DNA from: Phymatolithon calcareum
Taxonomy: Eukaryota; Rhodophyta; Florideophyceae; Hapalidiales
DNA: 64,000 bases
Reading direction: 5' to 3'
NCBI GenBank assembly: GCA_977006965.1
Contig: OZ345357.1
Span: 496,001-560,000, forward strand
In this document: one piece after another, positions 29,919 to 40,959 of the stretch
Position numbering within the stretch: the stretch's first letter is position 1
How the letters are laid out: each line of letters begins with the position of its first letter
The notes under the pieces: model-generated
Databases searched by the model: none
Told to the model about the DNA's origin: nothing
Seen by the model: the letters and a program-made list of their open reading frames with translations, nothing else
Position numbers and translations under genes: made by a program

Positions 29919-32462
29919 GGGGATATGTGTTGATTTATTTTAAAAGCTCCCAAGGCCTCTCTTGAAGAGTAACAGGGCCTCTTTCGCACGATTTTCTAAG
30001 CTCACGTAGTTTGACTGTTCAGTATATCCTTGATTCGTATTTCTCTCCCAACAAGTGCTCCAGTGAGTCGCTTGCATTCATATTCAATTTCAGGACTAAT
30101 CTTGGATGAAGATAGAATGCGTTGGAGCGCGACCAGCTCAATCACGGCTGTGACACCAAAGTATGCACCAAGTACTGATTTTCTCCAAAGAGGTGCTCTA
30201 TTGAATATCAGCCGTAGGCATCGCAACTGTGTAGACCTTTCTCTTACGCCGAGAACCATCGGTAGATTGTTCGAATCAGTTGGTATCTCGAGCGATCTTC
30301 CCTCTTCTTCCTCTGCCCATAACTCAATTATTTCTTTTCGTCGCCCTTTCTTTGAGACTGAGCCCTCCTTGGCTTTGTCGAGAGCTTGCTGCAGATCTTC
30401 ATATTTCTTGAGGCACTCTATGTCCTTGGTTGCCTCCTTTATGTCTTCATCTCTCCCAGAATACTCATCTGCTTCGTCGAGGCGCTTCTTCTGTCTCACT
30501 AGACTCGCAGAGAACCTTTCTTCTTGGTGTCTTCTCCTCGTGGCAGGTGGTTCTAGTCGGCACAGAACTCGCATTCTTCCATGGCGGTGCTGGGCATATG
30601 TCCCAAAAGCATACTTGAAGAATAAACCTTCTGCAGATTCGATTGCTGATTGTAATCGCTTTGTCAGAGGCGTGACGTGGAGTGCATACTCCCACTTTGG
30701 CAAAATAAGCGACTTGAAGATTCTAATGCATGTCACAGGCTGAAAGCCTCGAACATTGACTTCAATATCCCGCAGTTTGTGTATGCATCCCACTGCATTT
30801 CGTACTCTTGATAACGCCATGTCGTCTGTTACGCCTTTGTGGTTCATGCTTATACCGAGATACGAGAGCCTCCAAGCTTGATGAAGAACTCGACCCGCAA
30901 TGTGGAAGGTGTGTTTCCTGAGTCCCTTGTATTTAAGGATCTCGCTCTTTCCTGGCTTTGTGTTCCAGATCATACCATTTTTCTTAGCCCAGGTAGTCGC
31001 TATATCAAGTAGCTTCTGCATTCCTTCTCCATCCTTTGATTGCAGCTGGACATCGTCAGCGAACAGTTGCGCTGGATTTTCAGAGACGTCGCTGGGGACC
31101 TTGGAGACCGCTTCCGCGAATGTGTCCATGAAAATATTGTACAGGCACGGGCTCAGTGGGGACCCTTGAGGTACTCCTCGATCGATAATGCACCATGTTC
31201 GTGTATCATCGCCTGCTGACGTAACCCACGAGGGTTTCAGAAGATATGCCACCATCCTTGTTATTTCGTCGGGTAGCTTCTGCTCGAGTCTTTTCATGAG
31301 GATGTCTCGAGGCACCCTGTCATATGCTGCAGAGAGGTCAAGAACCGCGGCAAAAGGATGCCCATCTTTCATGGCACATTTTGCACGGAGTATCGCAATA
31401 TATGTGCTCTTGTCTTTTCGGAAACCTAGCTGGGCACTGTTGAAACGGTAGTGTTCCCTTATGTATGAGTCGAGTGCGGAATCGATGATTTTCCTGGCTT
31501 GACTTAATAGCGATATAGGTCTGTAGTTCGCTGCAACGTGGGGTGGGCCTTTCTTGTACAGAGGGATCAGAGTAGCTTGACGCCACGCTCGCGGGAGACA
31601 TTTGAGCCTCCCACATGTCTCCCATAAGGCTATCAATATACTCAATCCGGCTTCCTTATTCGCATGCATCATTTCAACTGCCACTCCGTCAGGGCCGACC
31701 GCCTTCCCTTTTGGTGCTCGGTTGAATGCCCTAGTAATGTGCCGCCTCATTGCCCTGTTGACTGTAAAAGCCTTTAGTGGCACATTCCAGTCCTTTTCAG
31801 CCTTGCACACATTAGAAATATACGCAGAGAATTTGCTTGGATGTACTGGAGCTCCGATTGCCTTGTTCGACCCTTTCCTTCTTGTTTTTGACTTCATAAT
31901 TTTGCTTGCAACGTTGGCTGCCTCAGTGGGACCCAGTTCTTCCACTCCATCAAGGTATCTTTCAAACTGCTCACGTTTCGCTTTTCTTACTTTCTTTTGG
32001 ATTTGTGTCTTAATTTCTCGGATGGCAAGCCGGTCCTTTTCAAGCTCGGTTCTTTTGTAAATCTTGTACAATCGAGTTCGCTTCTTGGCTAGTTTGTCGA
32101 GCTCATTGTTCCAAAAGGTCTTGAATCTTGACGGCCTGGGCCTAGAGGACGTCCATGGCTGTATAATATTCTTCGAAAACCTTTCGTACCATTTGTCCAT
32201 GTCTTGTTTGCGATTGCAGGCTTGCAGTTGCTCCAGCATCATCGGCGCCCACTTGGACATTTCTTCTTTTGCTTTGACTGCTTTTGCTACGCTTCGCCTG
32301 GCGGACTTAGAAACAACTGTCTGTCTTTTCCCAGGAACAATCCTGTTGTTGATGACTCTCGTTGCCACCGGAATGTGTTCGGTGACGCCTTCCCACATTC
32401 CGTTGACCAGTTCAGGTACCTCTGCTTCTAAACATTTTGTCATGAAAATATCAATGTTGCTC
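29919..32462 (-). mobile_element. LINE-A insertion with 12-bp target duplication
   Basis: CAAAAGCTATTC occurs at 29907-29918 and 32463-32474 and brackets this element. The 3' end, read on the minus strand, is TTGGGAGCTTTTAAAATAAATCAACA plus a short tail, as in the 23601-23809 insertion. The 5' end is truncated: no endonuclease domain and no ORF1 are present. The remaining RT frame has no stop, so this is a young or recently arrived copy. Confidence 0.8.
30002..32461 (-). CDS. LINE-A reverse transcriptase ORF (5'-truncated)
   Basis: An uninterrupted 819-residue frame (no ATG at its 5' edge) encoding the RT and C-terminal region of a non-LTR retrotransposon polyprotein, which copies element RNA into DNA at a nicked target. 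Motifs in order: KGKAVGPDGV, PLYKKGPPHVAANYRPISLL, QLGFRKDKST, LDLSAAYDRVP, GVPQGSPLSPCL and the catalytic FADDVQL at about 31043-31066. A thumb and C-terminal region (LPKWEYALHVTPLTKRL, ending LNSQTT) follows. The upstream APE-type endonuclease expected in this class is missing through 5' truncation. No RNase H was recognised. It cannot act alone in this form, though the RT core looks intact. Confidence 0.85.
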   Translation of the reverse strand, partial: SNIDIFMTKCLEAEVPELVNGMWEGVTEHIPVATRVINNRIVPGKRQTVVSKSARRSVAKAVKAKEEMSKWAPMMLEQLQACNRKQDMDKWYERFSKNIIQPWTSSRPRPSRFKTFWNNELDKLAKKRTRLYKIYKRTELEKDRLAIREIKTQIQKKVRKAKREQFERYLDGVEELGPTEAANVASKIMKSKTRRKGSNKAIGAPVHPSKFSAYISNVCKAEKDWNVPLKAFTVNRAMRRHITRAFNRAPKGKAVGPDGVAVEMMHANKEAGLSILIALWETCGRLKCLPRAWRQATLIPLYKKGPPHVAANYRPISLLSQARKIIDSALDSYIREHYRFNSAQLGFRKDKSTYIAILRAKCAMKDGHPFAAVLDLSAAYDRVPRDILMKRLEQKLPDEITRMVAYLLKPSWVTSAGDDTRTWCIIDRGVPQGSPLSPCLYNIFMDTFAEAVSKVPSDVSENPAQLFADDVQLQSKDGEGMQKLLDIATTWAKKNGMIWNTKPGKSEILKYKGLRKHTFHIAGRVLHQAWRLSYLGISMNHKGVTDDMALSRVRNAVGCIHKLRDIEVNVRGFQPVTCIRIFKSLILPKWEYALHVTPLTKRLQSAIESAEGLFFKYAFGTYAQHRHGRMRVLCRLEPPATRRRHQEERFSASLVRQKKRLDEADEYSGRDEDIKEATKDIECLKKYEDLQQALDKAKEGSVSKKGRRKEIIELWAEEEEGRSLEIPTDSNNLPMVLGVRERSTQLRCLRLIFNRAPLWRKSVLGAYFGVTAVIELVALQRILSSSKISPEIEYECKRLTGALVGREIRIKDILNSQTT

Positions 32463-32519
32463 CAAAAGCTATTCAACCATAGATGCAGCTCGTGCGCTCT
32501 CACCGGCCAGAAACGCGCT

Positions 32520-32690
32520 ACGACTCACCTACGGAACTCGTTTCAGCGTCAGTACCTGCTGAAGCCATCATGGGTTGCCTCTGGATACGACGAAATAATA
32601 ACGCGGTGCACCATCGATCGCATATTCCACCAGGGCTCTCCACTTAGCCCATGTTTATACAAAACGTTCATGGAAAAGAACTATCTTCCC
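32520..32690 (+). pseudogene. LINE-A RT fragment, opposite orientation
   Basis: The plus-strand frame reads QYLLKPSWVASGYDEI, then TIDRIFHQGSPLSPCLYKTF, matching AYLLKPSWVTSAGDDT and GVPQGSPLSPCLYNIF of the LINE-A frame. It is about 50 codons long and directly abuts an R5 retroposon copy. Confidence 0.75.
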
Positions 32691-33277
32691 GGGCCTGACC
32701 GGACCGAACGGGCCACAAGCGACAAAGGACAAGATTCTGGCCGCAGCAGTAATGCTGCGCAACGCGATTCTTCTGACGGTAATTCCGTCGGAAATGGCTG
32801 GCGCGATCGCGAACGCGCCCGCCTGGGACTCGGCAAATCAAGAACTTGCTGCGCTTTTAATGCCAGACCCAACCCCGCCGTCGCTGGATTTCCAAGAAAT
32901 CTTGCGAATTTAAGAGGATTTGATACAGGCGGGTTATGATAATCGGTCCGGCTACCCGTGCACCTGTGGGTCACAGGAAGGAGCCAAGAGCTAAGTCAGG
33001 AATTTTTCCCCGCTACATTTCAGGGTTTTTTGAAATGACAAGAGCTGTGCTCCATCCTCCGCATGGTTTCCAATCCGAGAATCCGTTTGAAGGACGGCAA
33101 ATGAAGATTGGCTGCGTAGCGATATGGATGTTAAGCTGGACTATGGTCTGCACTTTGTGCAGCTTGGACAGCTGTTGTGACATCAAGTACCACTCGTATC
33201 TGTTAAGGTCTACTGGAGCCGTAAGGATGCGGAGTTGTTCGGTCAGCTTCGACAAATCCGTTAGTAAAAGAAAGAAA
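32690..33277 (+). mobile_element. Retroposon family R5, copy 4
   Basis: Starts GGGCCTGACCGGACCGAACGG and ends TTAGTAAAAGAAAGAAAAC. It lacks the middle section (about 130-170 bases) present in the 14875 and 27455 copies, where GCTCCATCCTCCGCATGG joins directly to GTTTCCAATCC. This internal deletion is unique to this copy. Confidence 0.65.
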
Positions 33278-33289
33278 ACATCCATGGAC

Positions 33290-34086
33290 ATGTTTGTTGA
33301 ACCAGTTTTCAAGTTCTCTAATGTCGTCTCCTACAACCAGGCGAATCTTTCGTCTATGTAGTTTAGCTTCAAGCCATGAAAGAACATGAAATGCAGAAGT
33401 TTCTCGCCAGAACGTCGGCCCGGGAACTTGAAATGGAACAGAAAACCAGGAAATAGCGAGTTCTTTAAGGTTTTATCTGGCGACTCGAAAGTTACGCCAA
33501 GAATGGAAACGTTCATAGCTTTGTACAAGGATGAACGACAAGGGGGTTGCTATATCAAGGGTACTAAATGCGGCGGGACAGATGCATAAAATTGTGGAAA
33601 TTGGGGTCAATGTTAGAGAATTCAAACCGGCTACATGTATCAGGATATTTAAATCCCTTCGTGTGCTGAAATTGGAATATGCTCTATATGTGACTCCAAT
33701 GACAAAGAGATTTCTATCGGCAATCGAATCTGCAGGGAGATAACACGTACGATTTCAGAAAATATGCTGAACACCGCTACGGCGGAATTCTGCTTTTGTG
33801 CTAGGTAGAGCCACCGGAATTAGGAGAAGACATTAATCGGAAACGTTTCCTTTGTGCCTGGTCAGAAGAAAGCCTTTCGAAAAAGAAGAGTAATACCGCG
33901 GGAGAGTGGAGGACGAAAAGAAAGCAACGAAGGACATTCAATATCTCAAGATATGAAAGGCCTCCAAGAAGCTCTCCAAAAATCGGAGGAAGGAGGCATA
34001 TGGAGAAAGAGGCACCGGGAAGAGATTGAAGAAGGCAGATCTGAGTAGCTGCCTACTGGGTTCGAGCAAGCTACCAAGGATCCGCT
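33290..34086 (+). pseudogene. LINE-A copy, left part, interrupted by the Copia element
   Basis: Plus-strand fragments follow the LINE-A ORF in order: KWNRKPGNSEFFK, GVNVREFKPATCIRIFKSLR, LEYALYVTPMTKRFLSAIES, then LQEALQKSEEGG and LPTGFEQATKDPL. There the 5' LTR of the Copia element begins. The frame resumes after the 3' LTR (40639) with YKRKDDKTALS and ends in the LINE-A 3' end at about 40887. Several frame breaks show it was already decaying. Confidence 0.8.
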
Positions 34087-34451
34087 TGCTTGTTGTCGAG
34101 TATGATTTGCCCTCATAGGAACTCTAGGTGGCCTAAGAAAGGATAGGCCGAAGACCAGGTGGAATATCAGTCCACATTTGATCTATTACAGCCATTGAGA
34201 TGAACACACTTGTGGGTGTAGATGTGGTTTATTATGCACATATGTGCGGCTCAAGTGAGGAGCTGGCACACCACGAGGAGGTCGGTCAGGTGGTGTAAGT
34301 AGACTGATGTTATGCAAGTGAAGAGAAAAGGGAGGACACTTCCGGAGTGAGTGGTATGCTTTTGGTGAGCACGATGCCTCGCGACAGCGTCAGCACTAGC
34401 CACTTGCTTCTCGAAGAACATGGTTCTCCGCTATAACACTCAAAGTTTACA
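34087..34451 (+). repeat. 5' LTR of Copia element
   Basis: A 365-bp terminal repeat TG...CA (TGCTTGTTGTCGAGTATG to AGTTTACA) paired with 40274-40638. I count about twenty differences by eye, so the insertion is not recent. A possible primer binding site, TGGTCCCAGG, starts at 34456, five bases inside the element. Confidence 0.85.
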
Positions 34452-34454
34452 GTT

Positions 34455-35170
34455 ATGGTCCCAGGAACTACAAGGTCACACAGGAGGGGACGCTTCCGGT
34501 CGACTTCAAGTGCAAAGTCGTCGAAACCAGGAGAGGTTCCAGTATTTGATGACCGTTCTGATGCTCGTGTTTACCGCAGGATACCTGTGGAATGGATAAG
34601 GTTCCAGGACTTGGCGGATCTAATTCTTCGCGCAGACTGCCTCTTGGTCAGCAAGCCTTTATTATTGTTTCTAATATTCATGGGAGTATTGAACATAGTC
34701 TCGATCATATCTCTAGCATGGTTCACGCGGGTATGACAAGAGATGAGTTTTCGCAGATTGTTGATCACATTCTCCACACCATTGATCTGATTGACAAGGA
34801 GAAGGCATTCCTGGACGCGTCCAAGGCGTGGAAGGAAGTTATGTTAATATCTCACGGTGAGAGACAAACATTCGATGAGTACTGAAACGAGTACAGCTCG
34901 CTCTGCACGCAGTACGTATACGCGCACGGCGAAGCGGCCACGTCACCTAGAGTTCAAGAGTTACTCAGGCTGTCATGAGTGCTAAATGCTCGCTTAGACC
35001 GTACAGAGTTCAATGTAGTACTGCAAAACGCCATGGCATACCAGAAGCAGGTTGTCAACAAAGAAGGTCCTCTATCTGTCGAACATCTTTCCCGTGCTCA
35101 GCGCATTGGTCCACAGTCATCCGCGCAGGAATTGATCCAATTTAATTTTGCCCGAGTGTTGGAGTGACGG
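34455..35170 (+). pseudogene. Copia Gag-like region
   Basis: Broken frames: HRRGRFRSTSSAKSS in one, then IVDHILHTIDLIDKEKAFLD and ASKAWKEVMLISHGERQTFD in another, with stops at about 34884 and 34976. The position between the primer site and the protease fits Gag, the RNA-packaging capsid precursor. No intact CCHC knuckle was seen. Confidence 0.55.
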
Positions 35171-36559
35171 CAGACGGTGGAAGAGACTTGAGCGCTACGG
35201 CATCTGGTACAGGAAAGGCTGGGTCACTGGTGAACAATCACTTCCGAGCTCCATTTGTGCGGCTGTCAGTTGCAGCAGAGAGTTGGTTTGCTTTGAGGCG
35301 AGTGTTGTCTGATGAATTTTGATAAGTCCTTGTCCGATAGCGTTTATTATAACTGAAGGCAGCTACTTATACTTCTTCTTTTCAGACGATGTTGAACAAG
35401 AAGACGAGCTCGACGAAAGGATCTGAATTTAGATTGTGCTCGCGCAAGCGAAAGGAATGTCAAATCAAGTGTGGAGAATGAGACAAAGCTATAACAAGAA
35501 AGTTTTGCCCGCTGAGTGTCAATCATCATCCATAGAAAGGAATTCGGTAGAGATGACAGTTTGGGTGAGCTCGTAGAGATGCGGTCATCTTTGAGACATA
35601 CGGCGCTATAAGGGACACGATGAACCATGACAGTCTGATCACCGATTGTGCTGATTACAGAGCTCGCGACAGCGTGAATTCAGATGAACAGCCGTGGGTA
35701 CGTGAGAAAGATTTGGAGCGTGCTGTGGCATCAGATATCGGTGTTGAGAAGTGGGTGTACGTTTTCACTCCAAATTATTGATACTTACGACTCTCCTCGT
35801 GACGAAGTGTCTAGCAGAACGATGAAGCACCGTGATGGATTGTCGGGTGGCATGATGACGCCCCGTTATGTGCCGTCGCGTAGTTTAATGAAGCCCCGTG
35901 ATGTGTCTTCCTCAGTCAGGAGCCGGTACGTCTGCCGCTGTGACCGGGACAGTGCCGGACATACCAGAGTTGGTTGCCGGACTGCAACTTAATCTGCATG
36001 ACATCAAGAGGCAGGATAATGCAGCGAGTGTGGAGTTGGAGACAGCAGCAGTAGCTCTTGAACCGCTGCCACAAAATCAACAGCCAGAGCAAGTACGCAT
36101 ACATATTGATGATGCGCGCGCACATCTCAGTTCGGACATGCAAACAATTGAAAATTTGAGTCACTTACGAACCAAGTGGATTCCATTCGTCCGACTGCAA
36201 TGCCATCTGAACGCCAAGGTCAGTCATCAGATGACGAGGACTCCGCCAATTTTAGTATGGACTCGGTATGAATTGCACTGCATAGGCTGGACCACGGAGA
36301 GTCTGCGGCGAATACGAGTACGCAGAGGTCCGGGTTGCCGTCAGCAAAGTCGATGGGAAATGCCAAAGCAAATGTTCTGCTGGTCAACATCTCGAAGATG
36401 TCAAGCGCGGCGTGAGAGAAGGTGGTGTGTTGGATTTAAGAAGGCAATCACTACGCGTACCAAGTCGAGAGCTGCAAGAAAGAGCTCTAGACTAAGCATA
36501 AAGCAGAAGCAACAGAAAAGAAAGCCGTGCGTGATCGTGCACGATCGCGATCGAAGAAG
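35171..36559 (+). pseudogene. Copia internal region, Gag/protease linker
   Basis: About 1.4 kb of element-internal sequence. The longest frame (35898-36764) has a helical stretch (VAGLQLNLHDIKRQDN) and then low-information, basic sequence, suggesting it leaves the true frame. No domain can be named. Confidence 0.4.
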
Positions 36560-36830
36560 AATCAAAATGGTAATACGAAGAACGATACCGAGTTCGGTGA
36601 CCACAGCGATGGCGAAAATAAGCCGATCTGAAGCAAGACGGTATCTTGGGGCGGCGTCATGGACACGCTCTATACTTCGAAAACAATCCTCACGTCCGCT
36701 GCAGGCGTTATTCCGTCGGAGTCATGCGCAATTATTGTCGACAGCGGTGCGACTGGGACTGTAGTCGGTGAAGCAAACTACGTCACTATGCGAAGACTTG
36801 GGTATCAAGCCGCGTTTGCATCCGCGCAAG
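36560..36830 (+). pseudogene. Copia aspartic protease remnant
   Basis: The frame CAIIVDSGATGTVVGEANYV contains the catalytic DSGA motif (36740-36751), expected for the retropepsin that cuts the Gag-Pol polyprotein. A stop follows at about 36837. Confidence 0.75.
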
Positions 36831-37202
36831 CTCGATGAAGCGACATCGCACGCGTTAGGAACAGAAAAGAATAGTTCCAATCCTCAGAAAATTATAGGCC
36901 GTTGCGTGTTGTCCCTACCTGTCGGTAAGGGGGAATGGCTCCCAATATCGTCGATAGTAGTCGACGGCAATGTACCCTTCATGTTAGGAAAGGATCCACT
37001 AAAGAAGTTCGATGCCGTTGAGGCGCACGGAAAAATGGATTTCCCTGGACGCTGGTGGCAGACGCGTAAGATTCAACACACCGGTCGGCAATGAAGATGG
37101 ACAAGAGCGGATTTTGCTTTGCAGTAAGCAGGTCTGCTTCAATGTCGCGGACTCGATGACATCCGGATTGAATCGAGAATCCAACCAGGACGAAACTCGG
37201 CG

Positions 37203-38052
37203 ATGATTAAGAAGGTGCACGCCCGTACTCATCTCCATGGCATGTCGATGGAGTTGATATTCAAGCGAACAGGTCGATGGAAGCCGTGGATGACGGCAGA
37301 GATTGAGGCCACGGTAAAATGTTGCGATGTTTGCGTTCGTGCTAGAGACCTAGAGTATAGCCAGAAGTTCAGTGTGTCAAAGCTGGATATGGAATTTAAC
37401 CGCCGCGTCTATTTCGATATCATGTGTCAGGGAGCAAACCAGTTTTGTATACCGTAGACGCCGCAACAGGCTACTCTGAGGCAAGCATGATCACCACTCG
37501 TGAGCTGCAGCACAAATTGCAGAAGATAGATTCCATTTGGAATTTGCGTCAAAGATCACCAGAGAAAATATTCGGAGACAAGGAGTTTGAAAAGGCTCCT
37601 GTGTACGCATGGTGTCGTCAGCATGACATTGAATTTTTTCCGCTGCCGGCACGGCGCCATAACAAAGCCGGCATAGTCGAGCGGAAGAACCGGGCCGTGA
37701 AGAATATCCTGGAAAAGCATGAAATCTATGGAGTTTTCAAGATGAGACATTTTCGGGACCGTCTTCCCGCGGCGTGTTTTATCAGAAACATCATGTATGG
37801 CAACCGATTCGCATCCTAATTTGAGCTAGTGCTAGGATGTACGCCATCCGTTGATGGTACTCTCCAAAAGTTTGTGCCCGCCGAATATTACGAAGCATAT
37901 AAGGCCATGACTGCAAGGAGGCTGCTAGCGAAAATCCTCAAGGCTCGGCCTCTTGCTCGCTCTCGAAAAGAAATTACCGTTCGCGAGTTAGTATTGGATT
38001 TGGTGCCAGGGGGTGGGAACTTCAGCTCGGGCAATGGCAAGAGAGCAGAGTA
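37203..38052 (+). pseudogene. Copia integrase remnant
   Basis: N-terminal HHCC zinc domain (VHARTHLHGM, then KCCDVC), then the catalytic core: first Asp in YFDIM (about 37416), second in FGDKEF, Glu in KAGIVERKNR, with 33 residues between the last two (DD35E type). It would insert element DNA into the genome. A frameshift between 37424 and 37457 splits zinc domain and core, and a stop follows at about 37818. Confidence 0.8.
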
Positions 38053-38084
38053 GAAGCAGTCCGCAAAGACGGGTCAGTAATTGT

Positions 38085-39570
38085 GGGAAAAGGGCGGAAT
38101 GCCCGCACAATTGCACCGGAGGATGTACGAAAATTGCCATCTAACGCCATTGCTGAATCAGTTGTTCGTGCAGACCATAGAGTGATTGCCACAAAACGAG
38201 GTACTGTTTCAAGCTATCATCGCGATGAAAACGGAGAAGAATCATCAGAAGAGAGTTCGAGTACCGATGATGACAATAGCACAGAGCGAATGAAAAATTC
38301 CAGTCCAAACGGCGAGAGAAAATACGAAAGTGGAAATTGAAGCCGTGATTGCGGAAGCGCAAATAGAAATGTATCGAACTTTGTAACGCCCCCGCACAAG
38401 TCGGGAAGTCGGAACAAGCGCAACGACGAAATGGTCGACTCAGTCCTGGACAGCCACCAGCGACCGAAGAATGAACTCGATTTTAGAGCTCGAGTCGTGT
38501 CCGAAAGAAACCAAAAAGACACATTGACACAATAACGGCGGCAATTGTATACCCATTGGATCGCTCTAGTACAGAGCAGGGAATGTTGAGCATGACATAC
38601 GATAGGTTCTGCAATCAGCAATTTTACGGATGTGAGGCTCCAAGGATTACGAGACATTTGTTCATAAAAGCAGAGCAAAAAGGGATCTCAAACAATTGGA
38701 TACCGAACGTACACATCGTGTTGGCCGACAAATTTCGACGGAATTGCAACATCATCTGCTCCCATTTCGTCCCCAAAATAATGGTCGATATGGAGCACGA
38801 TATACTACACACTTACGTCCTGAAGGCGAGTTAGTGTGTACACGGCAACAAAGATGCAGAACGAGACTCATTGTGCACGGATGCAGCGGTGCTATCTCAC
38901 GAAGGTGTCCGCGTGACGTACAGTATCGCCGCACGGTATAGATTCATCATTGGAAAGTGCGACATACGCGGAGCATATACCCACAGCGGATATGCAAAGC
39001 GAATGATATTCGTCCAGCCACCCTGGTGTGTCGGAGTACGTGATCAGTATTGGTTATTGAAGACCACTTTGTATGACCTGGTCTCAGCGGGGAGAAAGAG
39101 GCAGCGCGAATCGGATCAAGTACTGACAAACGTCCTTGGTTGACGCGTGGTAGTTGGCATGCCACAACTATTCAAGAGCAAAGAAAACGAACTTGAGATA
39201 ATCATTGCCAAATACGTTGATGACATGCAAGTCGTGGCGAGGAATCAGAAGTGGCTTGACCGCGCGCGTGATACTAGTACCCAATCATTTGAAGTTGGGC
39301 AATGCGCAGACGCCACAAATATTGGCTGTACATTCGACGGAAGTGACGCAGCTTCCAACCTCATTGTTTACGTCAAGGATATAGAGCCCGTGTATATTGC
39401 GCCCGGCATGCGCAAACAAATCACAGTGCCAGTGACGACGCTGGAAGAGCGCACAGTTCCCACAGCAACCAGAAAGCTGGTTATCTCGCCGTTTCTGTAT
39501 CCCCATTCGCCGCATTTGCTGCCAGTTACATGCAACAACGTATACATGGCATGGTCGTCGCGAACTTAAA
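38085..39570 (+). pseudogene. Copia reverse transcriptase remnant
   Basis: Pieces in several frames: RLIVHGC (fingers), CDIRGAYTHSG with FVQPPW (first palm Asp at about 38961), and AKYVDDMQVV (catalytic YVDD at 39214-39225). The spacing and the QPPW context are typical of Copia. Stops at 38832 and 39141 and frame changes inactivate it. Confidence 0.8.
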
Positions 39571-40193
39571 AAGCATCAATTCTGTCATACGCGACACCCC
39601 GTCACCCAGTACTTGCATCCGAGTGCAGCACAGAGAGGCGATGCGCATAGAATAACCTTCAGCGACGCAGGGTACCCGAACGCAGACAACCAAAAAAGTG
39701 TCGCACAGGAGGGCTACATTGTCAGTGTTGCTTTGGGCTTGAAATTTTGCGCAATATTTCACGCTCTTGCATGGATGTCGCGCTGGCAACGTCGCGTATC
39801 CACTTCACCAGCATACGCACAAACGATTGCCGCGGTATCGGCGATCGGGTGTACACGGGGTGAAACGGATGCGTATGAGTACCCGACAGTAGCGAGCTTG
39901 CCGATTTGCCTTGTCGATGATAGCCGCGGACTGCATCGATTACTTGCCACGCAATCGCAATCTCGCGACCGCGCAATGGTTGCAAAAGTACATCGCTTGC
40001 GACTGCATTACGAGCACGGCGATATTGCAAGAGTGTGGTGAGTGCGCGGCGTCGACAATCCGGCGGACGCGCTTAGGAAGTCGCTGATCGGCGAAACGGG
40101 TGTTGCGCTTGAGCGTATGATTACAGAAGGGCGGTTTCTGGTCGACGTTGATGACTTCCGAGGGTATGAGTACGCGAAAGAAGAGGAATGGTG
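39571..40193 (+). pseudogene. Copia RNase H remnant
   Basis: The frame contains ITFSDAGYPN (first Asp), EGYIVSV, AWMSRWQRRVSTSPAYAQT and, past one stop at 40039, VRGVDNPADALRK (last Asp). This domain would degrade element RNA after cDNA synthesis. The frame ends KEEEW about 75 bp before the purine tract and 3' LTR. Confidence 0.75.
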
Positions 40194-40273
40194 AGACGGA
40201 GTGGGCGTGCGATCAGGAACGTGAGTTTATGCGCAATTTGAATTTGGGCGGGAATTGCACATTAAGAGAGGAA

Positions 40274-40638
40274 TGTTGTTGTTGAGTATGATTTGCCCTC
40301 ATAGGAACCCTGGGTGGCCTAAGAAAGGATAGGCCGAAGACCAGGTGGAATATCAGTCCACAATTTGATCTATTACGACCATTGAGATGAACACACTTGT
40401 GGGTGTAGATGTGGTTTATTATGCACATATGCGTGGTTCAGGTGATGAGCTGGCACACCACGAGGAGGTCGGTCGGGGGGTATAAGTAGACTGATGTTAT
40501 GCAAGTGAAGAGAAAAGGGAGGACACTTCCGGAGTGAATGGTATGCTTTTGGTGAGCACGATGCCTCGCGACAGCGTCAGCACTAGCCACTTGCTTCTCG
40601 AAGAACATGGCTATTCGCTGTTACACTCATAGTTTACA
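40274..40638 (+). repeat. 3' LTR of Copia element
   Basis: 365 bp, paired with 34087-34451. It starts TGTTGTTGTTGAGTATG directly after the purine tract and ends AGTTTACA. Confidence 0.85.
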
Positions 40639-40890
40639 CCTCTATATAAGAGAAAGGACGACAAGACTGCGCTTGTCTAAGATTGACTTTTATCGAGCGC
40701 CTCAATGGTTATTAGGAACCCACTATTGTTTCTCAGACAGCTTCTACTCTCTTCTAAAATGAATCCTGAATTTGAATATGAGCAGAAGCGTCTAAAAAGC
40801 GCGCTCGGTAAAAGTAAGACCCGAGGATGTGGAAAATAACCAAAGAACCCTATAAGGGTTTGGGAGCTTTTAAAATGAAACCCTCAAATA
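40639..40890 (+). pseudogene. LINE-A copy, right part (3' end)
   Basis: Continues the copy interrupted at 34086: YKRKDDKTALS, YRAPQWLLGTHY, then MNPEFEYEQKRLKSALGK and a stop. The family 3' end TTTGGGAGCTTTTAAAATGAAA follows. Confidence 0.8.
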
Positions 40891-40959
40891 TTCTAAACAG
40901 TGGAACGCAGTTGTGTCAGCCACAACAACCTTAGCTCTTGAGGTAAAATAGGTCTAATT

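Larger units (their letters stand above)
34087..40638 (+). mobile_element. Decayed Ty1/copia LTR retrotransposon
   Basis: Two 365-bp LTRs bound 5.8 kb of internal sequence. Gag-like, aspartic protease, integrase, reverse transcriptase and RNase H follow in that order. Integrase upstream of RT defines the Copia superfamily. A purine tract AAGAGAGGAA (40264-40273) sits directly before the 3' LTR. Flanks CCGCT (34082-34086) and CCTCT (40639-40643) look like a 5-bp target duplication with one change. Multiple frame breaks make it inactive. It is nested in a LINE-A copy. Confidence 0.85.

Noticed and set aside
30030-32060. Plus-strand open frames opposite the LINE-A ORF (up to 237 codons)
   Set aside because: They lie exactly over the RT motifs of the opposite strand and have no family features.
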